This document shows positions 14,250-20,192 of a stretch of 21,580 nt of DNA, in pieces. Position 1 is the stretch's first letter. Each line of letters opens with the position of its first letter. Origin of the DNA: a virus; the IMG/VR virus record IMGVR_UViG_3300015261_000167, positions 1 through 21,580 of that record, one strand, 5' to 3'. Below the pieces are notes generated by a model. It was not told where the DNA came from. It was given only the letters and a program-made list of their open reading frames with translations, and made no database searches. The position numbers and the translations under genes were made by a program.

Positions 14250-14500
14250 GGTATGCACCGCTCGCTACCGCCGCAGTAGCTGTATTCGGGGTTGAACTCA
14301 CGCGCATCGCAGTCGAACACGTAGTCATTCCCGCACGATCTGCACTCTGCTTTCCAAGCGTTGCCGATTCGCTGCAAACCATCGGGCTCCCGCCCCTGGG
14401 CGGCCTCGTTGCGGTAGTTGCGCTCGATGCGAGTGTTACGTTTGCTTTGCGCTGCACGAATGCGCGCGGTGTCTGTTGCGTCGAACCTGTTGAGCTTCAT
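14246..14500 (-). CDS. Small zinc-ribbon-like protein
   Basis: An 84-aa protein with a basic N-terminal half (ARIRAAQSKRNTRIERNYRNE) and a Cys-rich C-terminal half: CRSCGNDYVFDCDAREF...YCGGSERC, giving CxxC plus further Cys that could bind zinc. The SD GAGGTGAAGG lies just before the ATG. It is coupled at both ends by four-base overlaps with the genes before and after. No named family recognised; nucleic-acid binding is plausible from charge and Cys pattern. Confidence 0.7.
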   Translation of the reverse strand: MKLNRFDATDTARIRAAQSKRNTRIERNYRNEAAQGREPDGLQRIGNAWKAECRSCGNDYVFDCDAREFNPEYSYCGGSERCIP

Positions 14501-14646
14501 GCCTTCACCTCATATGCGACAGTCCACTCATTGCAGATGCACGCTCGGCGACTCCAGGCGTGGACGTTTTCGATACCAGCGTCGTATGCAAGCGATAGGA
14601 CGCCGAGCCAGGATTTGTGGGTAAAGGCCAGGGTCATGGTTTTCAT
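14497..14646 (-). CDS. Small hypothetical protein (49 aa)
   Basis: A gene shorter than most ORF cut-offs. The product begins MKTMTLAFTHKSWLGV and ends EWTVAYEVKA. It starts six bases after a strong AAGGAG and overlaps both neighbours by ATGA (start with the gene ending at 14643, stop with the gene starting at 14500). A short GCC-agc-GGC hairpin stands just before the SD, as with other genes in this operon. No family recognised. Confidence 0.65.
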   Translation of the reverse strand: MKTMTLAFTHKSWLGVLSLAYDAGIENVHAWSRRACICNEWTVAYEVKA

Positions 14647-14834
14647 GCAGTCTCCTTGCGCCGCTGGCTGATCCTGAGCAGGCGCTTGCAGTAGTGGTTG
14701 AACTCTTCGACGGAAATGTTTTCGCCTTCCATCATCCTGGTGATCATCGCCAGGACGGCGCGCTGGGCGCCTTGCTCGCTGCTGGGATGCTCAAGTGCTT
14801 CAAGTGCCTCATCGATCAGGATGTGCGGACTCAT
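14643..14834 (-). CDS. Small helical hypothetical protein
   Basis: 63 aa: MSPHILIDEALEALEHPSSEQ, then AVLAMITRMMEGENISVEEFNHYCKRLLRI. It is predicted all-helical and acidic at the start, basic at the end (RRKET). It overlaps both neighbours by four bases, so it is part of the coupled run 15268-14145. No family recognised. Confidence 0.7.
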   Translation of the reverse strand: MSPHILIDEALEALEHPSSEQGAQRAVLAMITRMMEGENISVEEFNHYCKRLLRISQRRKETA

Positions 14835-15268
14835 AGGTCGGCATCCACATCGTCTTCGCGCTCTTCCCGTTCTGCTGCTACCGCGTCTTCGGCATACGGT
14901 CTCAGCAGCGCAACAGCGATCTTCTCGACCGCTTCAATCGGGCGTTGATGGCCCAGCAGGTCGGCTGCGTGAGCCCGGGCATCGCTCTGGCTGCCGAGCA
15001 TTGCCGACAGCAGTAGGCGGGCAAACGAATCACGCTGGTCCAGGCCGTCGATCTGGCGCTGGTTCAGGTAGCCCTGCAGGGCCGTGCAGAACCGGTCGAA
15101 CGTCACCACGTGCGGCTGGCCGTAGCGGCGCTTCCACTTGATATCGACTCCGCACACAAGGCGCTCCGCCGAATGCTCAAGCCAGTCCGTCACCTCGTCG
15201 CTCTCGCTGACCTCTGGAGGCAACTGAGCGTCGTAACGCTCCTGGCAAATATTCAATGCTGCGTTCAT
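14831..15268 (-). CDS. Phage hypothetical protein
   Basis: 145 aa from MNAALNICQERYDAQLPPE. The middle, DWLEHSAERLVCGVDIKWKRRYGQPHVVTFDRFCTALQGYLNQRQ, looks globular; the C-terminus is acidic (EREEREDDVDADL). An upstream in-frame GTG at 15313 exists, but GGAGG six bases before the ATG at 15268 favours the shorter form. It is the first gene of the run of ATGA-coupled genes ending at 14145. Function unknown. Confidence 0.7.
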   Translation of the reverse strand: MNAALNICQERYDAQLPPEVSESDEVTDWLEHSAERLVCGVDIKWKRRYGQPHVVTFDRFCTALQGYLNQRQIDGLDQRDSFARLLLSAMLGSQSDARAHAADLLGHQRPIEAVEKIAVALLRPYAEDAVAAEREEREDDVDADL

Positions 15269-15497
15269 GGGCGCCTCCAAAGTGGCGGGTTGTTCACCTG
15301 TATTCGTCAACACTTATGCCTCCCGCTGGTTGCCGATGGGCGCGGGGGAGGAGTGCTGACGTAATAGAGGTGGGAAAGGGAGGACAGGTCATCCAACTTC
15401 GTTGAAGCTGCGCTTTTATTTGCGGAGCAGTTGAGTGTACTGATAGGCTCAAAACAGCGATGTGCGAGATCGCACCGCCAAATAGCGAGATTTTTGA

Positions 15498-15875
15498 ATG
15501 TTCAGATTTTTTCTAGCCACTATTTTTTCATTTGTTTTTCTCGGCGTAATTTCTGGTTGCTCTTCCACTGCCGAACAAGAAAAAACACTGAGCGCCGGGC
15601 TCGTTGCGCATTTGAATAAATTCAAGACGTACCCGATCGCCTCGCAACTGGCCGGGGTTGAAGGGACAACCCAACTGCGCTTTACGATAGATGGCGACGG
15701 AAATGTCGTTTCTTATGAGCTGGTACAAAGTTCAGGCAATGTGGACTTGGACGCGGCCACTCTAGAATTAATCCGTCGCGCCCAACCACTGCCGAAACCA
15801 CCAGCCGATTTAATGAAAGACGGCCCAATTACGATCATTGCCCCTTTTATCTACTCCCTAGACGGGAATATCTGA
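15498..15875 (+). CDS. Lipoprotein with a TonB C-terminal-like domain, moron candidate
   Basis: A 125-aa protein. The signal peptide ends in the lipobox ISGC with Cys21 lipidated and Ser at +2. The mature part, FKTYPIASQLAGVEGTTQLRFTIDGDGNVVSYELVQSSGNVDLDAATLELI, has the hallmarks of a TonB C-terminal domain (YP..A, the IDxDGxV turn, SSG..xLDxAA), but without TonB's membrane helix and proline spacer. It could bind TonB boxes of outer-membrane receptors and so affect receptor use by other phages or siderophores; that is inference. Its 3' end overlaps the convergent small minus gene by 18 bases. A GTGCGA-ga-TCGCAC palindrome lies at 15462-15475, in front of it. Confidence 0.8.
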   Translation: MFRFFLATIFSFVFLGVISGCSSTAEQEKTLSAGLVAHLNKFKTYPIASQLAGVEGTTQLRFTIDGDGNVVSYELVQSSGNVDLDAATLELIRRAQPLPKPPADLMKDGPITIIAPFIYSLDGNI

Positions 15876-16055
15876 GCAGGACTTGCAATCCGCCGCCGTC
15901 ACTCGATGACCGTCTTCGCATTCAACGACGGAAACGCTGCTGGTGTAGCCACGTTCAGCGTTGAGCCTGTTTATCTCGCTGATACAGGCGGCCAGGCTCT
16001 TGTCGGAAAATACCCGAAGTTCGCCGCGCAGGGTGATGTGGATGACTTTGTTCAT
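15858..16055 (-). CDS. Small hypothetical protein, tandem paralogue of the next gene
   Basis: 65 aa: MNKVIHITLRGELRVFSDKS, then ACISEINRLNAERGYTSSVSVVECEDGHRVTAADCKSC. It is plainly homologous to the product of 16120-16305 (MNKVLRITLAGDREVF...). The ATG at 16055 is preferred over 16061 because it matches the paralogue's start and gives proper spacing from GGAG. The pattern, a short beta hairpin plus helix, ends in a Cys pair absent from the paralogue. Function unknown. It is preceded by a conserved hairpin leader (16081-16104). Confidence 0.75.
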   Translation of the reverse strand: MNKVIHITLRGELRVFSDKSLAACISEINRLNAERGYTSSVSVVECEDGHRVTAADCKSCSDIPV

Positions 16056-16080
16056 GGTCATGCTCCGGGTTGTTTTCCCA

Positions 16081-16104
16081 ATGCCCACCGCTCTGGATGG
16101 GCAT
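16081..16104 (-). promoter_or_regulatory. Conserved leader hairpin, copy A
   Basis: ATGCCCA and TGGGCAT enclose a 10-nt loop. Flanks (GTTGT..CCCAA on one side, TCAGTGA on the other) match copy B at 16547-16569. Stem bases differ in compensating pairs between the copies, which supports an RNA structure. Confidence 0.55.
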
Positions 16105-16119
16105 CAGTGAAAAGGTCCG

Positions 16120-16305
16120 TCATGCCGCAGCCTTGCACTCAGCAGCCGTCATGCGCTGCCCGTCTTCCAGCTCAACCACGCACACGCCGTTGGTATAGCC
16201 CCGCTCGGTGTTGATGCGATTCGCCTCGCGAATGCATGCAGCCAGTTCGCTGTCGGCGAACACCTCGCGGTCGCCGGCAAGGGTGATGCGAAGGACCTTG
16301 TTCAT
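16120..16305 (-). CDS. Small hypothetical protein, tandem paralogue of the previous gene
   Basis: 61 aa: MNKVLRITLAGDREVFADSE, then ACIREANRINTERGYTNGVCVVELEDGQRMTAAECKAAA. It shares most positions with the 15858-16055 product, from the first residue through the TAA-[ED]-CK motif. The start is supported by GGAGGCGGC directly upstream and by a four-base overlap with the gene ending at 16302. Function unknown. Tandem retention of two copies suggests dosage or divergence of targets. Confidence 0.75.
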   Translation of the reverse strand: MNKVLRITLAGDREVFADSELAACIREANRINTERGYTNGVCVVELEDGQRMTAAECKAAA

Positions 16306-16520
16306 GCCGCCTCCAAAGCTTGCTGAGCCAGCAGCTCAGTCACGGCCTCGTCCGGGGTGCAGCCGTCGGCGTAGAAGTCATGCAGGTCGCTTTCTTCGTG
16401 CGAGCCCATGGCGACCTGGTGGCCGAGCAGTTGGGATGCCTTGTCGATCCAGCGGTAGTAGGTGCGCTCTTCAGCGTCGGCGCGGCATTCATCAGCCGCC
16501 ATGGTTGCCATGTTGAACAT
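16302..16520 (-). CDS. Small acidic hypothetical protein
   Basis: 72 aa: MFNMATMAADECRADAEER, then TYYRWIDKASQLLGHQVAMGSHEESDLHDFYADGCTPDEAVTELLAQQ. Net acidic and helical. The start at 16520 has GGAGGG eight bases upstream; internal Met4 and Met7 are less well placed. It overlaps the following gene by ATGA and is led by hairpin copy B (16547-16569). No family recognised. Confidence 0.7.
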   Translation of the reverse strand: MFNMATMAADECRADAEERTYYRWIDKASQLLGHQVAMGSHEESDLHDFYADGCTPDEAVTELLAQQALEAA

Positions 16521-16546
16521 CGTGTTGCCCTCCGGTTGTCATCCCA

Positions 16547-16569
16547 AAGCCCGCTCAGTGAACGGGCTT
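16547..16569 (-). promoter_or_regulatory. Conserved leader hairpin, copy B
   Basis: AAGCCCG and CGGGCTT enclose a 9-nt loop between the early-left promoter and the gene starting at 16520. Homologous to 16081-16104. On the minus strand the stem is followed by TTTGGG, not by a T-run, so an attenuator function would need a protein or translation effect. Confidence 0.5.
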
Positions 16570-16594
16570 CAGTGATGCTTTCCGCCGTGACCCG

Positions 16595-16741
16595 CTACTG
16601 GCGTCGGTCACCGGCTTGAATCGAATGTTCTTCCAGCCGCGGGCCTTTCGGCTTGTTCTCCCGCTGGATAACTGTTCTTGGCGCTTTACGCTGCACGCCC
16701 GGGTCAGTTGCCAACCCTCTGAACCGTTGAGGCCGGTTCAT
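16595..16741 (-). CDS. Possible small ORF in the early-left leader (48 aa)
   Basis: MNRPQRFRGLATDPGVQRKA..., very basic with no hydrophobic segment. AAGG lies about six bases before the ATG, and the ATG overlaps the stop of the preceding 30-aa ORF by ATGA. These two features argue for translation, but no family is recognised and the composition could be chance. It sits in the ~310-base leader between the promoter and the first clear gene. Confidence 0.35.
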   Translation of the reverse strand: MNRPQRFRGLATDPGVQRKAPRTVIQRENKPKGPRLEEHSIQAGDRRQ

Positions 16742-16830
16742 CGCTGCCTTTGAATCTGGGCCGGTAGTGATCCGGCAAGGGGTGTCGCTAAAGAGCGGTG
16801 CAGGTTTAGCTGCTGGCCGGCATCGTTCAT
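16738..16830 (-). CDS. Possible leader peptide ORF (30 aa)
   Basis: MNDAGQQLNLHRSLATPLAG..., the first ATG after the early-left promoter (predicted start site near 16839). The SD is poor, which may mean near-leaderless translation or no translation. Coupling to the next ORF by ATGA is the only positive sign. Confidence 0.3.
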   Translation of the reverse strand: MNDAGQQLNLHRSLATPLAGSLPAQIQRQR

Positions 16831-16845
16831 TGCTGGCTTGAGGCG

Positions 16846-16874
16846 ATAATCACAGAGTGTGTTTGTTGTGTCAA
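16846..16874 (-). promoter_or_regulatory. Early-left promoter (sigma70 type)
   Basis: On the minus strand a perfect TTGACA (plus 16869-16874) is followed by a 17-base spacer and GATTAT (plus 16846-16851; 4 of 6 consensus). It points into the leftward early genes, and its -35 is overlapped by the palindrome at 16873-16887. Position and strength fit the lambda PL equivalent. Confidence 0.75.
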
Positions 16875-16887
16875 CACGTAACGTGTT
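16873..16887. promoter_or_regulatory. Operator-like palindrome overlapping the early-left -35
   Basis: AACACGTAACGTGTT is a perfect inverted repeat (7-bp arms, one central base). It overlaps the -35 by two bases, which is where a bound repressor would block polymerase. Looser CAC..GTG pairs flank it (near 16851-16861 and 16909-16919), possible lower-affinity sites. The likely binder is the S24 repressor encoded at the right edge. Confidence 0.65.
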
Positions 16888-16952
16888 TGTATTTTTCATG
16901 ATTGAATCACGCTGTGTGGTTTTTATAGGGCGATTGGGACGGAGGGGGCAGG

Positions 16953-16974
16953 GAGCCCGCCTATCGGCGAGCTC
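16953..16974 (-). terminator. Hairpin after the DUF1654 gene, weak terminator candidate
   Basis: GAGC-c-CGCC-tatc-GGCG-a-GCTC, an 8-bp stem with one mismatch, three bases beyond the stop codon at 16977. No T-run follows in the minus direction, so any termination would be inefficient. Confidence 0.3.
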
Positions 16975-16976
16975 AT

Positions 16977-17228
16977 TTAGGAATCGCAGTACTCACGCCA
17001 GCCGATCCGGACGGCGCCGTCTTCCAGGTGCTCGACCCTTATGCCCGCGGTGTCGCCGATGTCTTGGATGACCTGGCGCCAGGCTTCAGGGCTTTCATCG
17101 TCTCGCCTGGAAACCTCGACCAACTGAATCCTCTGCACTCTGGGGGAGGCAATTATGCGTTGCAGGCGATGGCCCACAAGCTCGTAGGAGTTTCTCGGTT
17201 TTGGTGTGGGGTAGGGTGCCTGGATCAT
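16977..17228 (-). CDS. DUF1654 family protein
   Basis: An 83-aa protein. SYELVGHRLQRIIASPRVQRIQ, then EVSRRDDESPEAWRQVIQDIGDT and HLEDGAVRIGW follow the DUF1654 pattern, a small family found almost only in Pseudomonas and its phages. Function unknown; the size and conserved basic helix suggest a regulator. The start at 17228 is set by AAGGAG seven bases upstream; an in-frame GTG at 17312 would cross the LexA box. The LexA box (17248-17263) lies 20 bases upstream of the ATG, so expression is probably induced by DNA damage. Confidence 0.8.
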   Translation of the reverse strand: MIQAPYPTPKPRNSYELVGHRLQRIIASPRVQRIQLVEVSRRDDESPEAWRQVIQDIGDTAGIRVEHLEDGAVRIGWREYCDS

Positions 17229-17247
17229 GCTTCGCTCCTTGCGAGTA

Positions 17248-17263
17248 CTGTATTTGTGTACAG
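17248..17263 (-). promoter_or_regulatory. LexA (SOS) box upstream of the DUF1654 gene
   Basis: CTGTATTTGTGTACAG fits the CTGT-N8-ACAG SOS consensus with a mostly AT core. It lies 20 bases before the start codon and just before the SD, where it would overlap a promoter. A clear -35 is not visible. Confidence 0.7.
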
Positions 17264-17357
17264 TCTTGGTGGTGACATATCTTGGCAAGAGGGGGCAGCA
17301 AGTTTCATGCATAAATGCATATTTAGCATAGCGGAGTCTTTTCGGCAGGCATGAAAA

Positions 17358-17376
17358 AGCCCGCGCTTAGCGGGCT
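17358..17376 (-). terminator. Intrinsic terminator of the superinfection-immunity-like gene
   Basis: On the minus strand AGCCCGC-taagc-GCGGGCT is followed by TTTTC. It lies 24 bases past the stop codon at 17401. Confidence 0.85.
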
Positions 17377-17400
17377 GTGCTTGAGTGCATAGAGCGAAAG

Positions 17401-18225
17401 CTACTTGCCGGGAGAGGCCCACCTAGCCAGCGTCCAATAGGTAGACTGACCAATCCTTGGCTCCTTTGCGTACTCTGTAGGGCGCTTCAAGCCGACCTGC
17501 ATAAGATCGTCTCGCACCTGCAGGACAGTCCAGCGAATATCCCTCGCCAAGTCCTTTTGGCGGAAACAATTTTCTCCCGAGGTTCTGTCAGCCCAGGCGG
17601 TGAATTCTGACTGGTTATAGTGAAAGAGGGACTGATTGAAATCGGTAGCGGAAACGCAGCCAAAAGCTGAGCCGTCTAAAATCACCAGGTCGTCGGCTGA
17701 TGCACGAAAGGTACCGGGCGCGGCAATGTGTGAGGCTACATTCGTCACCGGGAGCAAACGGTACGCGATCGCACCGATAATGATTGCCACGAGACCAGAG
17801 CACAGCGCTACGAACAGCGCGTTATTGCCAGCTGCCGAAGCTGCTCCCGGAATTACTTCTACAGACCCGGTGACAGGACTCTGACTTTCTTGGTTGATGG
17901 GCCCTGCGTTATCCTCAGGCAAAACATCGGCGCCGCAATGTTTGCACTTTATTGCTGCGCGCTTGATGGTCTCGGCGCACATCGGGCAAATCCTTTCAGA
18001 TGAGGCGCCGATCTCAGAGGGCAGCTTTTGTTCTGTATTCGCCGAAACCGACCATACGAGCGCAGCCACCCATCCAAGTGCTGTCCACCCTAGCAACAGG
18101 TTCACCAAAAAAATCGAGTTGCCGTTGCGATGCTTGCGCTTTGCAGCCACGAAGGTGGGCGTGAAATATATGACGAAGGCAGCCATTAGGAGCACAAAGC
18201 CGGCCAGTGGACTTCCACTATCCAT
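17401..18225 (-). CDS. Superinfection-immunity-like membrane protein with zinc ribbon
   Basis: A 274-aa protein. Residues ~8-62 (AAFVIYFTPTFVAAKRKHRN, then NLLLGWTALGWVAALVWSV) match the Imm-type superinfection immunity family, two membrane helices around a basic loop. A zinc ribbon follows (C80, C83, C94, C97: CPMCAETI...CKHCGA). A third membrane helix is at ~136-158, then a C-terminal domain of ~115 aa with no recognised fold. Imm proteins of T4 type block DNA injection by related phages; the same role is inferred here. Stand-alone Imm proteins are much shorter, so this is a multi-domain form. The start SD (TAGG) is weak. A clear terminator follows. Confidence 0.75.
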   Translation of the reverse strand: MDSGSPLAGFVLLMAAFVIYFTPTFVAAKRKHRNGNSIFLVNLLLGWTALGWVAALVWSVSANTEQKLPSEIGASSERICPMCAETIKRAAIKCKHCGADVLPEDNAGPINQESQSPVTGSVEVIPGAASAAGNNALFVALCSGLVAIIIGAIAYRLLPVTNVASHIAAPGTFRASADDLVILDGSAFGCVSATDFNQSLFHYNQSEFTAWADRTSGENCFRQKDLARDIRWTVLQVRDDLMQVGLKRPTEYAKEPRIGQSTYWTLARWASPGK

Positions 18226-18269
18226 ACCAAAAACCTAGTCCATTGAATTGAGCCAGCACTTTACCATTC

Positions 18270-18284
18270 GTGGCGTACAGCCAC
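18270..18284. promoter_or_regulatory. Short inverted repeat in front of the superinfection-immunity-like gene
   Basis: GTGGC-gtaca-GCCAC about 45 bases upstream of the start at 18225. The 18226-18438 gap otherwise holds the terminator at 18327-18353 and no gene. Could be an operator or chance. Confidence 0.25.
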
Positions 18285-18326
18285 CATTGGCGGGAAAAGC
18301 TGAACGGTCAAATCGCAGACAAAGAA

Positions 18327-18353
18327 AAGCCCGCGATGGGGAGTAGCGGGCTT
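18327..18353 (-). terminator. Intrinsic terminator of the gene ending at 18439
   Basis: On the minus strand AAGCCCGC, an 11-nt loop, then GCGGGCTT followed by TTCTTTG. It separates the acidic-protein gene from the superinfection-immunity-like gene. Confidence 0.75.
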
Positions 18354-18438
18354 AAAGGGATGTCCACTAGGAGCTGGAATCACCATAGGCGCTCGATTGT
18401 GAAAGGGGTGTGAAGGCAGTGCCCGTAATTAGCGCACG

Positions 18439-18912
18439 TCATTTATGGAGAATTATCTGTTGCCGGTATCCGCTCTCGTTAATCAGTAACGGGTACCTGC
18501 TCTCATCTATCAGTGAGTGCAATCGCTTTGAGTGGGTAGATTGACTAAAAAGTACCTGGCACTCAGCGGTATCAAAAAATTGTCTGAGGAGTGGTATCGA
18601 CAAATTGAACTGGTTCTTGTCAATTCTCAGCGAGACGGTAATTAAATCAAGCTGGTCGGTCAGATCTTGGTACAGGTCTATGACCAGCAGGCTGTCGCTA
18701 ACGGCAGACGAATAGACATGAACGTCACCAGCACCAATAGGTATGTCGTCGAAGTAGTGGTCGTACAGTTTTGCAATGTCTAGCTCGATTCCAGAGGCGA
18801 TCAAAGCGGCATCTAAATCCGCATTGGGTGAGTGCTCGTCCCCTACCCATGAAACTAAATCGGACATTGATACGCAGATGTCGAACTCATTGGCATAGAC
18901 GATGGAAGGCAT
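18439..18912 (-). CDS. Acidic protein of unknown function
   Basis: A 157-aa protein with no recognised motif. It is rich in Asp, Leu and Ser (NADLDAALIASGIELDIAKLYDHYFDD; LLVIDLYQDLTDQLDLITVSLRID), with an alternating pattern that suggests an alpha/beta fold. The SD before 18912 is poor; Met16 is an alternative start. It is AT-richer than its neighbours and flanked by its own terminator, so it is a separate acquisition. Position among immunity genes makes a defence or exclusion role possible, but the sequence gives no direct evidence. Confidence 0.6.
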   Translation of the reverse strand: MPSIVYANEFDICVSMSDLVSWVGDEHSPNADLDAALIASGIELDIAKLYDHYFDDIPIGAGDVHVYSSAVSDSLLVIDLYQDLTDQLDLITVSLRIDKNQFNLSIPLLRQFFDTAECQVLFSQSTHSKRLHSLIDESRYPLLINESGYRQQIILHK

Positions 18913-18993
18913 TGGTGGCAGACCCGGATGATGAATTTGGCGGTTACGCCGGAGGCAAGAATCACGACGCTGAGGATAGGTTAAAGGTCTGTA

Positions 18994-19320
18994 TCAGTAT
19001 GTAGTCGCGATCGCCTGCGCCAGTTGCATGTCAGACATATGAGGCGATGTGTAGGCCGAGCGATAATGCCGGGACGCCTGCTCAAACTCCGCGCCGCGAA
19101 TCTCGCCGTCCGAACCAATGAACGCCAGAGCGTCGGTCTTGGCTGACTTGAAAATCTTTGGCGGCTCGGTCGTTAGAGATGTAGTCGCCCCAATTAAAAT
19201 GGTTGGCGCGGAGATTGTTAGAAATATCGCGGCAGCGATAGGGTTGGCGCCATCACCTGACACGGCCTGTGTGCTGACCGATGCCAGCAGGGCGACTGCC
19301 AGAGTCTTCCATGAGTCCAT
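18994..19320 (-). CDS. DUF2388 family exported protein
   Basis: A 108-aa protein. The C-terminal half AKTDALAFIGSDGEIRGAEFEQASRHYR, then MSDMQLAQAIATTY matches DUF2388, a Pseudomonas family of small exported proteins normally encoded on the chromosome in tandem. The N-terminus (MDSWKTLAVALLASVSTQAVSG) looks like a signal peptide. Function unknown. SD weak. A chromosomal-type gene inside the prophage suggests transfer from a host. Confidence 0.8.
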   Translation of the reverse strand: MDSWKTLAVALLASVSTQAVSGDGANPIAAAIFLTISAPTILIGATTSLTTEPPKIFKSAKTDALAFIGSDGEIRGAEFEQASRHYRSAYTSPHMSDMQLAQAIATTY

Positions 19321-19385
19321 TCTTCGTTGCTTCCATTGCGATCAGAGGGCGCCACCATAGCAGAGCAGGGCGCTTGCCAGAAACA

Positions 19386-19412
19386 AGAAGCCCGGCGCTG
19401 GGCCGGGCTTCT
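19386..19412 (-). terminator. Intrinsic terminator of the DUF1828-like gene
   Basis: A perfect 10-bp stem (AGAAGCCCGG / CCGGGCTTCT) with a 7-nt loop, 16 bases beyond the stop at 19428, followed on the minus strand by TGTTT. Confidence 0.8.
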
Positions 19413-19427
19413 GCATCTAAAACTTGA

Positions 19428-20192
19428 TCAGGCGGCCTGTAGCGCTGCGTAGAGCTTCTCGCTATTTCCCTCGAAGACCACAATCGATGCGGTTTCGGCT
19501 AAAGCAACCATGGCTTGCTGAGTGGACTCATCTTCGCCACGCTCCAGGATAACGGTGCGCTTGGTATTGTCGCCAGAATTTTTCAGATCGCCCATCTTGC
19601 CGACGGCTCCATAGATACTTGCCCAGTTTGGTTTTCCAGCAGATCCGGCGGAGATAGTTTGGATGACCATCTGATTTGCGGTTCCTGGGTTTAGCACAAA
19701 GGGAAAGGAAAGCTGATGTCCGCTAGCCCCTGCCAAAATAAAATCTCGTCGTAAGCGGTCTTTATAAATGCGCGACAAGATGGATCCGACCTTCCGCTGG
19801 AATTTGGGCGTTTGAATTACGAGCAAATCGCTGCAGGCGTCACCGATTCTGGAGGCGGCCTCAATGAATCTAGCTATCTGAAAACCTGCCTCGCCCTCAG
19901 GGCAGACAGTGTGAAGCTCGCCATTATCAGATAAGGACATTCCACTCAGCTTGGCGATATCTCCGAATTTCTTGGAGCGCCTCTGGTCTGGGGCTATCCC
20001 ATGAGTCATAGCAGTGAACAAAATGTCGGAATTATCACTTATGCGAACTAGTCCGCGCCCAATATCCTGAACGAACGCGCCTATAGCCATGCCGTCGAAG
20101 GAAAGCTTGAGAGGGGATTGAATGTAGGCCAGTCCATCGTTGATATGACGGCAACGAAAGCCCAGCTGCCTGCTGATGTCTGCACAGTTCAT
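19428..20192 (-). CDS. DUF1828-like protein, second gene of a two-gene module
   Basis: A 254-aa protein. The N-terminal half (AYIQSPLKLSFDGMAIGAFVQDIGRGLVRISDNSDILFTAM, then FGDIAKLSGMSLSDNGELHTVC) resembles the DUF1828 pattern of a short beta domain with a conserved ISDN turn. The C-terminal half may correspond to the DUF1829-like extension. The ATG at 20192 overlaps the stop of the partner gene by ATGA, so the two are translated together; the frame is open upstream to 20291 but that would run into the partner. Function is not established to my knowledge. Family call is from memory of the pattern only. Confidence 0.7.
   Translation of the reverse strand: MNCADISRQLGFRCRHINDGLAYIQSPLKLSFDGMAIGAFVQDIGRGLVRISDNSDILFTAMTHGIAPDQRRSKKFGDIAKLSGMSLSDNGELHTVCPEGEAGFQIARFIEAASRIGDACSDLLVIQTPKFQRKVGSILSRIYKDRLRRDFILAGASGHQLSFPFVLNPGTANQMVIQTISAGSAGKPNWASIYGAVGKMGDLKNSGDNTKRTVILERGEDESTQQAMVALAETASIVVFEGNSEKLYAALQAA

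Noticed and set aside
15431-15619. A 62-residue + strand frame upstream of the TonB-like lipoprotein
   Set aside because: It overlaps the lipoprotein signal sequence in another frame and lacks a supported start.
16906-16919. Further CAC..GTG pairs as additional repressor operators
   Set aside because: Only partial symmetry; they do not match the AACACGT half-site well enough to annotate separately.
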